Shown: in pieces, positions 1 through 8,755 of the stretch
How positions within the stretch are numbered: position 1 is the first letter of the stretch
How the letters are laid out: every line of letters starts with the position of its first letter
From: Flavobacterium sp. J372
GTDB lineage: Bacteria; Bacteroidota; Bacteroidia; Flavobacteriales; Flavobacteriaceae
Direction of reading: 5' to 3'
Length of the DNA: 64,000 nucleotides
NCBI RefSeq assembly: GCF_024699965.1
Contig: NZ_JAJOMZ010000004.1
Coordinates: 1,858,001 to 1,922,000 of the forward strand
The notes under the pieces: model-generated
Databases searched by the model: none
What the model saw: the letters and a program-made list of their open reading frames with translations, nothing else
Told to the model about the DNA's origin: nothing
Position numbers and translations under genes: made by a program

Positions 1-1
1 G

Positions 2-229
2 GTAATGGTGAACGACCTTCGTGAAAATTACAGTATATTCCTTTCAATTGTAGTATATCCTGTTATCCCGAAAGGTATTATATTGCTTAGGATGATACCA
101 ACTGCAATGCATACGATGGAAGATATCAACGAGACGCTTAAGGCTTATGAGGCTATACGCGAAAAGCTTGAAAACGGTACTTATAAAAAGATTGCCGCTG
201 AAACAACAGTTGATGTATCAGCTGAATAA
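2..229 (+). CDS. PLP-dependent class I/II aminotransferase-family protein, C-terminal end (5' partial)
   Basis: The frame is open from the first bases of the window, so the true start lies upstream; only about 75 residues are visible. The segment with Pro-x-Gly-x-x-x-x-R-x-x-x-x-A-x-H-T followed by a helix ending in E-K-L matches the C-terminal small domain of the alpha-oxoamine synthase / class I-II aminotransferase family (glycine C-acetyltransferase and serine palmitoyltransferase relatives). The substrate cannot be told from this fragment. A strong terminator follows. Confidence 0.6.
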   Translation, partial: VMVNDLRENYSIFLSIVVYPVIPKGIILLRMIPTAMHTMEDINETLKAYEAIREKLENGTYKKIAAETTVDVSAE

Positions 230-244
230 AGATTGCAAATTATA

Positions 245-281
245 ATAAAAAAGCCCGTTCATTTCGAACGGGCTTTTTTAT
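245..281. terminator. Bidirectional rho-independent terminator
   Basis: A perfect 10-bp stem (251-260 with 266-275) and 5-nt loop, flanked by A-rich sequence on the left and a T run on the right. It serves two converging genes: the aminotransferase end on + and the acetyltransferase-like gene on -. Confidence 0.9.
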
Positions 282-1398
282 TATAATTTTTTACTAAATG
301 TCTTTCTTCGTTTATTAATCCGGGGGTTGAAATTCTTCCACAGGTTGTGCATGGCGTAGTTATCAGCCAGTTCAGGTGTGCGAATACAGTTCCTGATTTT
401 ATTTTTATTGAATACTTTGTAGAATTCGTCAAAGATTATTGCAGTTACACCTTTGCTTTGATATTCAGGGTCTATGCCAATAAGATAGAACACTACATCC
501 TTGCTATATTTCTTAGCTCTTAATAAGTGTATGAACCCAAACGGGAAAAGCCTGCCATTTGCTTTTATCAAAGCCTCGCTAAATGAAGGCATTACAATAG
601 TAAAAGCTATCATGTTGTCATCTTTATCCATGACAAACTTGATGTAATCCGGATTAATAAGCCCGATATACTTTTTTTGAAGTAATCCCGCTGCACCTGG
701 CTTATGGGTACAAATGAAGCAAGCTTTTCATAAGATTTGTTGAAAAGGTCAAACATCTTATCAACATAAGGCATGATATCTTTCGGTGAAGTGAAATTTA
801 CCGGCACAAGCCCATAACGTTGTTTTATGAGGCCGGCAGCCTTAATGAATGGTGCAGGATCAACATTATTAAAAGAAAAGATGCTCTCAATATATTCTTT
901 TTCTGTTGTATAGCCCAGCTTTTCAAAATGTTGAGCATAGTAAGGATGGTTATACCAGGTAATCATATTGCCCATCTCTTCAAAGCCCTCGGTAAGGGCT
1001 CCTACTTTATCAAGATTGCTGAAACCCATTGGGCCTTCAATCATCTCGAGGCTGTGTTCCTTACCGAATGTGATTACTTTGTCAAGCAATGCTTTAGTTA
1101 CTTCAACATCATCTATAACATCAAACCAGCCAAAGCGCACTTTCTTCCTTCCTTGCAGGTTTACTTCCTGCCAGTTGATTATTGCTGCAATACGCCCAAC
1201 GGCTTTTCCGTCTTTATATGCTATGTAAAATTTAGCTTCGGCATGCTGAAATGCCGGGTTCTTATCTTTATCAAATCCTTCAAGTTCATCATTTATTAAA
1301 GGTGGTACCCAATACGGATTGCCTTTATATAATTCAAACTGAACTTTGATGAATTCTTTCAGTTGTTTTTTATTTACAGCCTCTCTTATCTCAATCAT
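281..1398 (-). CDS. GNAT-fold (BcerS/YghO-like) protein, split by one frameshift
   Basis: The two open frames are one protein of about 372 residues. The N-terminal part begins M-I-E-I-R-E and holds the conserved Y-K-G-N-P-Y-W-V-P-P segment, then the G-R-I-A-A beta strand; the C-terminal part has G-I-D-P-E-Y-Q-S-K-G, which resembles the acyl-CoA loop of acetyltransferases. The frame breaks in the T run at 672-678 (one base short); adding a base restores a continuous protein. The start at 1398 is chosen because it sits just past the stop of the upstream gene (TAATATG); an ATG at 1410 is possible. Substrate unknown. The family assignment is from memory of conserved segments. Confidence 0.7.
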
Positions 1399-1399
1399 A

Positions 1400-2428
1400 T
1401 TAATTTCCATCTGCCGGCGCTTCTTCCGTTGGTGCGGCTTCTTCCTGTGCTTTGCGACGATTTTTTCTGCGTTCAGCACGTTCTTTCTTTTTTAGCTTTT
1501 TCTCTTCACTTTCTTTTTTCTGCTGCTCCCTGTATTCCTTTTCACGGTTTCCTTCAGTCGGCATCCACATCTCATTGTAGTGGTCTGCAAATCGCCATGA
1601 AAAGCCTACCGCAGCATACATTATTGAAGGCGTATCTTTGTAGTTCATATTGAATGAAGCGTCAATCTGCATTTCGCTGGTAAGCAGGTGAGCTGCCCCG
1701 ATACGGCCGATGCCATCACTATACCAGTCGCTCATGAAGCCTTGAAATTCTACAAACCCCGACCATCTTTCATTAAATCCGCGCGTTAGCGTTGAAACGA
1801 TTCCTGCACTGGGATAATCAGTCCCGAATTTATCATAGATGAAGTTGTTTATCCATACCCACCTTCCAAAATAATTCTGCGTAATTGCCATTACTTTTGG
1901 GCTCATGCGGTCATTCCTGAAAGTATAAGTTTTATCGCCTAAAGGTATGTTGGTGCCTGCGTAAATAGCTACAGCCGGTAAAAGCCTTTTCCATTTAAAA
2001 GCATGCCTTTTTTTCCAGCTTATAACTTCTTTATCATCAATATCGGGATACTTGTCAGGGTCATAAATAAGATACTTAGCACCAAAGGTTAGCTGCTTAA
2101 AGTCGTTACGGTTTTGCGTTCCCAGCGCATCATAATAATTATCAAACTGGTATTGAACATCGGCAATAAATTCAAGATTTTCCATAAACGCGCCGTAGCG
2201 TAGTACAACATCCAGGCCCAGCCCTTTCAGGTCATAGTCAAGCACCTCATGTTTTTCTTTCAGGCCATATACTCCTGTTTCAACCTGGAATATTCTTTTG
2301 CCAACCGCAAATGCAGACTGTGATTCGCCTGGGCGGTTACTGTTTATCTCGTCTGTATATTGTGCAAAAGTGGCAGAACTGGCAAGCATTATTATGCCAA
2401 AGCAGGTTTTCTTAATGCGGTTTGTCAT
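1400..2428 (-). CDS. Outer membrane beta-barrel protein, phenol MetA-like transporter family
   Basis: 342 residues with an N-terminal signal peptide ending near A-T-F-A-Q. The mature start D-E-I-N-S-N-R-P-G-E-S and the following alternating strands (G-R-W-V-W-I-N-N, S-G-F-V-E-F-Q-G, A-A-V-G-F-S-W-R-F) fit the putative transporter family PF13557, common in Bacteroidetes outer membranes. A Lys/Glu-rich tail of about 45 residues (K-K-E-R-A-E-R-R-K-N-R-R-K) follows the barrel, unusual for a barrel and probably periplasmic. It lies just upstream of the acetyltransferase-like gene on the same strand, probably co-transcribed. Substrate unknown. Confidence 0.7.
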   Translation of the reverse strand: MTNRIKKTCFGIIMLASSATFAQYTDEINSNRPGESQSAFAVGKRIFQVETGVYGLKEKHEVLDYDLKGLGLDVVLRYGAFMENLEFIADVQYQFDNYYDALGTQNRNDFKQLTFGAKYLIYDPDKYPDIDDKEVISWKKRHAFKWKRLLPAVAIYAGTNIPLGDKTYTFRNDRMSPKVMAITQNYFGRWVWINNFIYDKFGTDYPSAGIVSTLTRGFNERWSGFVEFQGFMSDWYSDGIGRIGAAHLLTSEMQIDASFNMNYKDTPSIMYAAVGFSWRFADHYNEMWMPTEGNREKEYREQQKKESEEKKLKKKERAERRKNRRKAQEEAAPTEEAPADGN

Positions 2429-2526
2429 TTTGGCTCGTTTATTGGGGTTGTTTGTTTAGTTTCCCAAAAGTAGATAATTTATTATTATTTTATGACGGTG
2501 TAAACTAAAAACAGCCAGATATTGAC

Positions 2527-2534
2527 TAATTTTG
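2527..2534 (+). promoter_or_regulatory. Bacteroidetes -7 promoter box (TAnnTTTG)
   Basis: TAATTTTG lies 10 bp before the ATG of the DUF4834 gene and matches the Bacteroidetes -7 consensus exactly. Confidence 0.5.
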
Positions 2535-2544
2535 AGAAAATTTT

Positions 2545-2811
2545 ATGACGATGGAAACAGCATCATTTAATGGAGTAGTAAGGGTTATCATAATAATGGT
2601 GCTGGGGTACTATGCGCTCAAATTCCTGTTACGCATTTTCGCCCCGATAATTGTACAAAAGGTTGTGCAAAAAGCAGGTGAGACAATGTATGAGCGCCAG
2701 CAGGAGTTTTATAATGCTGCAAATCAGCAGGCGCAGCAACAGCAGCAACCTGAAAAACCACGTGAAAAAAAGAAAATCGGCGAATATATAGATTTTGAAG
2801 AAATAGAGTAA
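2545..2811 (+). CDS. DUF4834 family small membrane protein
   Basis: 88 residues: a transmembrane helix (V-V-R-V-I-I-I-M-V-L-G-Y-Y-A-L), an amphipathic stretch, a Gln-rich linker (about residues 60-70) and the conserved acidic end K-K-I-G-E-Y-I-D-F-E-E-I-E. This layout is that of DUF4834, a flavobacterial family of unknown function usually found just before yfhO, as here. Its own promoter box lies at 2527 and a terminator follows. Confidence 0.8.
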   Translation: MTMETASFNGVVRVIIIMVLGYYALKFLLRIFAPIIVQKVVQKAGETMYERQQEFYNAANQQAQQQQQPEKPREKKKIGEYIDFEEIE

Positions 2812-2814
2812 AGC

Positions 2815-2840
2815 AAGCCCCCGCACAAGGGGCTTTTTTA
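2815..2840 (+). terminator. Rho-independent terminator after the DUF4834 gene
   Basis: Stem AGCCCC/GGGGCT with a 7-nt loop, followed by seven T residues. Confidence 0.8.
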
Positions 2841-2906
2841 TTGCTGCCAGATACAGGCTTTGCAATAAATTAAGTATCTTCACGGCGTTTTTACCAAAGT
2901 AGCTTT

Positions 2907-5417
2907 ATGAAGAATCTTAACAGGTTTTACCCGCATTTACTGGCGTTGCTTGGCTTTGTGCTTGTAGCCGTAATTTATTTTTACCCTGTGCTGCAGGGCA
3001 AAGAAATATACCAGAGTGATATTGCCCAATATACGGGTATGGCTAAAGAACAGAATGATTTCCGCAAGCAGACAGGTGAAGAGCCATACTGGACAAACAG
3101 CGCTTTTGGCGGTATGCCAACGTACCAGCTTGGCGCAAAGTATCCGCACAATTATATTAAGCAGCTTGACTCAGTTTTAAGATTCCTGCCACGCCCGGCA
3201 GATTATCTTTTCCTGTATTTCATTGGGTTTTATATACTTCTTAGGGTGCTCAGGGTCGACCCGTTAAAAGCTTTTCTGGGTTCACTTGCATTTGGTTTTT
3301 CTACCTATTTAGTTATAATCCTGGGGGTTGGGCATAATGCCAAAGCACACGCCATTGCTTACATGCCTATGGTTGTGGCAGGTGTGTTGCTCGTTTTCCA
3401 ACGCAGGTACATTGCAGGCGGGCTGCTCACCATGCTTGCTGCAGCGTTAGAGATTAATGCGAACCATTTCCAGATGACGTATTACCTACTGATATTGCTA
3501 TTGGTGCTGGGTGTCTACTTTACCATAAAGATGGTAAAAAATAAAGAATCTAAGCAGCTGGGCATAACAGCAGGTATTTTTGCCGGTGCTGCCATTCTCG
3601 CAATCGGAGCGAATGCCACAAGCCTGATGGCGACATCTGAATATGCCAAGATTAGCAACAGAGGGAAGAGCGAACTAAAATTCAATCCTGACGGTTCGGC
3701 CAATACTACCGATGCCTCTATGGAATATGACTATATCACTGAATACAGCTATGGTATTGCAGAAAGCCTTAACCTTATAGCCCCGCGACTATTTGGCGGC
3801 GGAAACCGTGAAAATGCAGGTGAAGGCAGCCATATGTATGATTTTATATTAGAACAAGGTGCAACGCCTGCTGAAGCTAAAGAATTTGCGGCAAACGTAC
3901 CTACCTATTGGGGAGACCAGCCTATAGTTGAAGCTCCCGCTTATATTGGAGCCATTGTTTTCTTTCTTGCTGTGCTGGCATTATTTATTGATAAGCGTAA
4001 GTTTAAGTATGCGTTTTTGGCTGGTGCTATAATTTCACTTATGCTTTCATGGGGTAAAAATTTCGAACCACTTACCCGATTTTTCATTGACTATGTCCCT
4101 ATGTATGATAAGTTCAGGGCTGTATCGTCAATACAGGTAATTCTTGAACTGTGCATGCCGGTACTGGCTATTATGGGGCTTCAAAGTTTCTACAAAGCTG
4201 CAAAGGAAGAACAGTGGAAGCCGCTTTGGCAGTCTTCAGCCGTTGCTTTGGGTATTATCGTGATTTTATTTGTCATGAAAGGTTCATTCAGTTTTGCCGG
4301 CCTTCGCGATGAGGATTATCGACAAGGATATGGCGAAATGGGTACTGCTTTTGTTGATGCGCTTAAAGAGCAGAGAATGCAGATGTATACTGCAGACCTA
4401 CTGCGTTCAGGTGTATTGATTTTACTTACGGCAGGGCTTCTTTGGGCTTACATGAAAGATAAGCTGAAAGCTACTGCATCGGTTATAATTGTCGGGATAT
4501 TAATGGTTGGCGACCTTTTCTTTGTTGACAAAAAATATGTAAACGCTGAAGATTTTGTAAGTGCAAGACAAGTAAACATACCATTTGAAGCAGATGAGGC
4601 CGACAATATGATTAAAGAAGACACTACGCATTTCAGGGTTTATGAAGCAATGGGCAGATTGCAGGGCAGGACGTCGTATTTCCACAATTCAGTTGGAGGA
4701 TATAGCGCTGTACGCCCGCGCAGGATGGACCAGCTATTCACACACATGGTTGAGCCTAAGATGAGCGACATATTCCGTAATATTAATCAGCAATCTCTTT
4801 CCCTAACAAAGCCGAACCCGATACTTGACATGCTAAATGTGAAGTATGTATTGCTTCAGGCTAATGAAGGGCAGAATGTTCCGGTAACCAACCCTTTCGC
4901 AAATGGCCCTGCGTGGTTTGTGGGTAATATCAAGCTTGTAAAGACTGCTGATGAAGAAATTAAAGCGGTTGCAAGTATTAACACCAAACAAACCGCAGTA
5001 ATTAATGCAGAAGATTTTGGCTCACATTTTAAAGATGGACAAAAAATGTTTGTAGTTGACAGCACAGCTACTATAAAACTTGATGAAGTAAAGCCCAACT
5101 ACTTGAAGTACAATTCTAACAATACAAATGCCGGCCTCGCTGTGTTCTCAGAAATGTATTATGCCAGCGGATGGAATGCTTTTATAGATGGAAAGCCGGC
5201 TTCTCACTTTCAGGCAGATTATGTATTGAGGGCGATGAATGTTCCTGCCGGAAAACACACTATTGAATTTAAATTTGAACCCCAGGTTGTAAAAACAGGC
5301 AGCAGTATAGCTTTGGTTAGTTCAATTTTGATGTTATTGCTTATTGGAAGGGGAATATACGTTGAGACAAGAAAAGCCCACCAACCCCCAAAGGGGAAGA
5401 ATCCTGCTAAAAATTAG
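2907..5417 (+). CDS. YfhO family multi-pass membrane protein
   Basis: 836 residues with about a dozen hydrophobic segments, a large extracytoplasmic region (about 530-790) and a last membrane helix near 800-820, as in PF09586. Hallmarks are the first loop Y-Q-S-D-I-A-Q-Y and W-T-N-S-A-F-G-G-M-P-T-Y-Q near residue 65. In Gram-positive bacteria YfhO relatives glycosylate lipoteichoic acid; the role in Bacteroidetes is not established, but a GT-C type glycosyltransferase is likely. The next gene is also a glycosyltransferase. The last 12 or so codons fall inside an inverted repeat and are probably not native to the family. Confidence 0.85.
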   Translation: MKNLNRFYPHLLALLGFVLVAVIYFYPVLQGKEIYQSDIAQYTGMAKEQNDFRKQTGEEPYWTNSAFGGMPTYQLGAKYPHNYIKQLDSVLRFLPRPADYLFLYFIGFYILLRVLRVDPLKAFLGSLAFGFSTYLVIILGVGHNAKAHAIAYMPMVVAGVLLVFQRRYIAGGLLTMLAAALEINANHFQMTYYLLILLLVLGVYFTIKMVKNKESKQLGITAGIFAGAAILAIGANATSLMATSEYAKISNRGKSELKFNPDGSANTTDASMEYDYITEYSYGIAESLNLIAPRLFGGGNRENAGEGSHMYDFILEQGATPAEAKEFAANVPTYWGDQPIVEAPAYIGAIVFFLAVLALFIDKRKFKYAFLAGAIISLMLSWGKNFEPLTRFFIDYVPMYDKFRAVSSIQVILELCMPVLAIMGLQSFYKAAKEEQWKPLWQSSAVALGIIVILFVMKGSFSFAGLRDEDYRQGYGEMGTAFVDALKEQRMQMYTADLLRSGVLILLTAGLLWAYMKDKLKATASVIIVGILMVGDLFFVDKKYVNAEDFVSARQVNIPFEADEADNMIKEDTTHFRVYEAMGRLQGRTSYFHNSVGGYSAVRPRRMDQLFTHMVEPKMSDIFRNINQQSLSLTKPNPILDMLNVKYVLLQANEGQNVPVTNPFANGPAWFVGNIKLVKTADEEIKAVASINTKQTAVINAEDFGSHFKDGQKMFVVDSTATIKLDEVKPNYLKYNSNNTNAGLAVFSEMYYASGWNAFIDGKPASHFQADYVLRAMNVPAGKHTIEFKFEPQVVKTGSSIALVSSILMLLLIGRGIYVETRKAHQPPKGKNPAKN

Positions 5418-5463
5418 TTTTATGGAAGGAGGGCAAATTCCCCCTTCGGGGGTTAGGGGGCTG
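5375..5463. repeat. Imperfect inverted repeat spanning the yfhO/glycosyltransferase junction
   Basis: The left arm (about 5375-5402) and right arm (about 5431-5463) are inverted copies sharing the core AACCCCC-n-AAGGGG. Each arm is itself a small palindrome. The left arm supplies the last codons of yfhO, and the right arm supplies codons after the ATG of the glycosyltransferase. It looks like a dispersed palindromic (REP-like) element at a gene junction. Confidence 0.65.
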
Positions 5464-6741
5464 AAAGTCCTCATCATAACCTACTACTGGCCGCCTGCGG
5501 GTGGGCCCGGTGTGCAGCGCTGGCTCAAGTTTGTGAAGTATCTGCCTGGTTATGGTATAACACCTATTGTATTTGTTCCGCAAAACCCCACATACCCTTT
5601 GATTGATGAAGGTCTAGCAAAAGATGTAAGCCCTAACCTTGAGATACACCAGCAGCCTATACTGGAACCTTATTCATGGGCAGCGACGTTCTCAAAAAGC
5701 AGTACACAAAAAATAAGTTCGGGTATCATTCCCGACAAAAAGAAACAATCAGCTCTCCAAAAACTAATGCTGTGGGTGAGGGGAAACCTGTTCATACCTG
5801 ATGCCAGGGTGCTTTGGGTGAAGCCGTCGGTCAGGTTTTTGTCTTACTATATCCCGAAAAATAATATTGACGCCATCATCACAACAGGGCCGCCACACAG
5901 CCTTCACCTCATTGGTATGGAATTGCAGCAGAGGCTGGGGGTGAAGTGGGTAGCTGATTTTCGTGACCCATGGACAACAATAGGGTATCACAAAGAATTG
6001 AAATTATCCACATCAGCTGAAAAAAAGCATAAAGAACTTGAAACGAAGGTGTTGAATAGTGCCGATGTGATTATTGTCACCAGCCCAACGACTAAAGCAG
6101 AGTTTGAAACTATAACAAGCAAACCTATAGAAGTAATTACTAATGGCTACGATGTAGAGAATATTGGCAGGCAACAACTAGACGAGCATTTTACGCTTGC
6201 ACATATAGGTTCATTTTTATCTGAGCGCAATCCTAAGATTTTGTGGGAGGCACTGGCTGAACTTGTTACTGAAAATGAACACTTCAGGCAGAAATTCAGG
6301 ATGAAGCTTGCCGGCGCAGTAAGCCAGGAAATATTAGCATCAATTAAAAATGCAGGGCTTGAAAATCACATTGACCTGCTTGGCTACCTTTCTCATGAAC
6401 AGGCTTTAATTGAGCAACGTAAGTCGCAGGTACTGCTTATGGTTGAGATTGATTCGCCTGATACACGTTGTATTATCCCTGGGAAACTATTTGAATATAT
6501 GGCTGCTGAAAGGCCAATTTTAGCCATAGGCCCAGAAGGTGCCGACTTTGCAGGAATAGTAACGGCAACTAATACCGGAAAGTTTATTACTTATCAGGAA
6601 AAAGAAAAACTAAAAAACACCATACTGGCCTATTTTGAACAGTATCTTGCAAATGACCTTAAAGTCCACGCCATTGGCCTGCAGCAATACTCCCGTAAAT
6701 CCCTTACCGGAAAACTGGCAGAGTTTTTAAGGAAATTATAA
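5422..6741 (+). CDS. Glycosyltransferase, GT4-like
   Basis: About 439 residues. The N-terminal Rossmann half holds P-P-A-G-G-P-G-V-Q-R-W, typical of family 4 transferases, then F-R-D-P-W near residue 170. The C-terminal half has the nucleotide-sugar site P-G-K-L-F-E-Y-M-A-A-E-R-P-I-L-A-I-G. The ATG at 5422 is the only good start; the conserved protein would normally begin at K-V-L-I-I-T-Y, 14 residues further on, so the residues before it come from the inverted repeat at 5431-5463. Probably makes cell-surface polysaccharide; substrate not evident. Confidence 0.8.
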   Translation: MEGGQIPPSGVRGLKVLIITYYWPPAGGPGVQRWLKFVKYLPGYGITPIVFVPQNPTYPLIDEGLAKDVSPNLEIHQQPILEPYSWAATFSKSSTQKISSGIIPDKKKQSALQKLMLWVRGNLFIPDARVLWVKPSVRFLSYYIPKNNIDAIITTGPPHSLHLIGMELQQRLGVKWVADFRDPWTTIGYHKELKLSTSAEKKHKELETKVLNSADVIIVTSPTTKAEFETITSKPIEVITNGYDVENIGRQQLDEHFTLAHIGSFLSERNPKILWEALAELVTENEHFRQKFRMKLAGAVSQEILASIKNAGLENHIDLLGYLSHEQALIEQRKSQVLLMVEIDSPDTRCIIPGKLFEYMAAERPILAIGPEGADFAGIVTATNTGKFITYQEKEKLKNTILAYFEQYLANDLKVHAIGLQQYSRKSLTGKLAEFLRKL

Positions 6742-6745
6742 TCAA

Positions 6746-7219
6746 TTAGTTCCTGCAATCCACTTTCGGAATTACGTGCTCATAACGCTTTTCACTTTTC
6801 TTATAGCGCCATATACCGTCTTTGCCTTCCTCTGTCGGGCCAAAGTCAACAACAACATTATTACCATTCACCTTAAAATGAAGTTCCTCAACATAGGTCA
6901 TACCTTCTCCGTTGTATGTGCCTAAAGCATTTCCTTCGTTACCTTTTAGAACCCCTTTAAAAGTGCTTATTCGTTTGTCTTTCTCAGCAGGTAGCACATT
7001 AAAGATACCATGTATGCTGTCGCCTTTGCGTTTCATCTCAAAAACAATACTGTCTTTGCCGGTAACCGATAAAAAGCATTGCTTATCTGCTACTGCAGTC
7101 TCCGGAATTTCAGTTTTTACAATAGTGTCGGTTTCGGTAATAGTTGTTTCCTCTGTTTTTGTTTTTTGGCAGGAAATTATTGCCAAAGCAAGTATTGCTG
7201 TTATAGTTATCGGCCTCAT
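6746..7219 (-). CDS. Hypothetical lipoprotein
   Basis: 157 residues with a short hydrophobic leader and the lipobox L-A-I-I-S-C, with Cys at residue 17, followed by a Thr/Glu-rich linker. The rest (about 45-157) is beta-rich with G-T-Y-N-G-E-G and a Trp-Arg-Tyr near the end. No family recognised. Converges with the glycosyltransferase gene, whose stop lies 4 bp away. Confidence 0.65.
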   Translation of the reverse strand: MRPITITAILALAIISCQKTKTEETTITETDTIVKTEIPETAVADKQCFLSVTGKDSIVFEMKRKGDSIHGIFNVLPAEKDKRISTFKGVLKGNEGNALGTYNGEGMTYVEELHFKVNGNNVVVDFGPTEEGKDGIWRYKKSEKRYEHVIPKVDCRN

Positions 7220-7293
7220 AATTAGCTTTATTTTTAATGCAAAGATAAATGCGATGTATAAAAAAAGAACCCTGTTAAGAGTTCTTTAGTATA

Positions 7294-7746
7294 TTATTCT
7301 TCGTCGTCTTCGTCTTCATCCTCATCATCAAAGCTTGCGGATGCTGACCTTCTTCGCGGCATCCCATCTTCATCAAGGTCCTCGTCATCATCATCTTCAT
7401 CTCCGTCCGCATCACCTGCATCAACGCTGTCAGAGTCATCCGCATCATCATCATCATCTTTCATTTCAAGGTCTTTTAGCGCATCAAGCTCATCACCTCC
7501 GGTAGTCTCATCAACATCATCATCATCAAAGTTTTCAATCCTGTCAGCCAGCTTGGTACTTACTTTTACAAGGTATATGGTATCTTCAGTGCGCACTTCA
7601 ACAGCCTCAATAGTTTCGTTTTTGGCATTTTTAAAGCGCACAATATGAGAATCATCATAACCTTCAGGGAATTTTTCCACTAAAAGCGTCAGGATTTCGT
7701 TGGTTAATTTTGCGTAGTCAACTATAACTCTTTTCATCGCATTCAT
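7294..7746 (-). CDS. Conserved flavobacterial protein with highly acidic C-terminal tail
   Basis: 150 residues. The N-terminal 70 form a small conserved domain (V-I-V-D-Y-A-K-L-T near the start, I-V-R-F-K-N-A). From about residue 73 the protein is a run of Asp and Glu broken only by D-G-M-P-R-R-R-S-A-S-A. Relatives have sometimes been labelled DNA primase, but no primase motif is visible, so I do not use that name. It starts 5 bp downstream of the deoxyhypusine synthase-like gene on the same strand and is probably co-transcribed. Confidence 0.6.
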   Translation of the reverse strand: MNAMKRVIVDYAKLTNEILTLLVEKFPEGYDDSHIVRFKNAKNETIEAVEVRTEDTIYLVKVSTKLADRIENFDDDDVDETTGGDELDALKDLEMKDDDDDADDSDSVDAGDADGDEDDDDEDLDEDGMPRRRSASASFDDEDEDEDDEE

Positions 7747-7751
7747 TGTAT

Positions 7752-8723
7752 CTAATAATCTAATAGGTAGGCAAATATGAGCGGCGCAACAATTGTAGCG
7801 TCAGATTCTATTATAAATTTAGGTGTATTGATATCAAGTTTACCCCATGTGATTTTCTCATTAGGCACAGCGCCTGAATAAGAACCGTAACTGGTTGTAG
7901 AGTCTGATATCTGGCAGAAGTAGCTCCAGAACGGCACATCGTGCATCTCCATATCCTGGTAAAGCATTGGCACCACACAAATAGGGAAATCACCGGCTAT
8001 ACCGCCGCCAATCTGGAAGAAACCGATACCGCTGTCGCAGTTATCCCTGTACCAGTCGGCAAGCCACGCCATGTACTCAATACCTGATTTCATGGTTGAA
8101 GCTTTAAGTTCACCTTTAATTACATAAGATGCAAAAATATTACCCATAGTGCTGTCTTCCCAACCCGGCACAACTATTGGCAGGTTCTTTTCAGCAGCGG
8201 CATACATCCAGCTGTCTTTAAGATCGATCTCATAATATTCTTCAAGCACTCCCGAAAGCAGCATCTTGTACATAAACTCATGCGGGAAGTAGCGCTCGCC
8301 TGCATCATCAGCATCTTTCCAAATTTTATAGATATGCTTTTGCAGGCGGCGAAAAGCTTCATGCTCAGGTATACACGTGTCTGTAACGCGGTTTAGGCCA
8401 CGCTCAAGCAAATCCCATTCCTGTTGTGGTGTAAGGTCACGGTAGTTTGGCACGCGCTCATAATGAGAGTGCGCCACAAGGTTCATTATATCCTCTTCAA
8501 GGTTTGCGCCGGTGCACGAAATTATCTGCACCTTATCCTGGCGTATCATTTCAGCGAAAATCTTACCCAGCTCAGCTGTACTCATGGCACCGGCAAGCGT
8601 CACCATCATTTTGGCGCCATCTTCAAGCTGCTTTTCATAAGCTTTTGCAGCATCAACAAGCGCAGCCGAATTGAAATGCAGGTAATACTTTTCAATAAAC
8701 TGACTGATTGGTCCTTTACTCAT
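7752..8723 (-). CDS. Deoxyhypusine synthase-like protein
   Basis: 323 residues across the whole deoxyhypusine synthase fold: T-L-A-G-A-M-S-T near 42-49, S-C-T-G-A-N near 70, the G-G-G-I-A-G-D-F region near 235, and T-W-G-K-L near 293, where the Lys aligns with the catalytic lysine of the eukaryotic enzyme. Bacteria have no eIF5A, and bacterial members are thought to transfer the aminobutyl group of spermidine to a small amine such as putrescine. The arginine decarboxylase gene lies immediately upstream on the same strand, which supports a polyamine role. Confidence 0.8.
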   Translation of the reverse strand: MSKGPISQFIEKYYLHFNSAALVDAAKAYEKQLEDGAKMMVTLAGAMSTAELGKIFAEMIRQDKVQIISCTGANLEEDIMNLVAHSHYERVPNYRDLTPQQEWDLLERGLNRVTDTCIPEHEAFRRLQKHIYKIWKDADDAGERYFPHEFMYKMLLSGVLEEYYEIDLKDSWMYAAAEKNLPIVVPGWEDSTMGNIFASYVIKGELKASTMKSGIEYMAWLADWYRDNCDSGIGFFQIGGGIAGDFPICVVPMLYQDMEMHDVPFWSYFCQISDSTTSYGSYSGAVPNEKITWGKLDINTPKFIIESDATIVAPLIFAYLLDY

Positions 8724-8755
8724 TTTTTAGTTTGTTTGTGTGTATAAAAATATAT

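Noticed and set aside
820..1299. Plus-strand open frame of 159 codons
   Set aside because: Shadow of the acetyltransferase-like gene on the minus strand.
7294..7746. DNA primase
   Set aside because: No TOPRIM, zinc-ribbon or primase motif; the name seen for relatives is not supported by the sequence.
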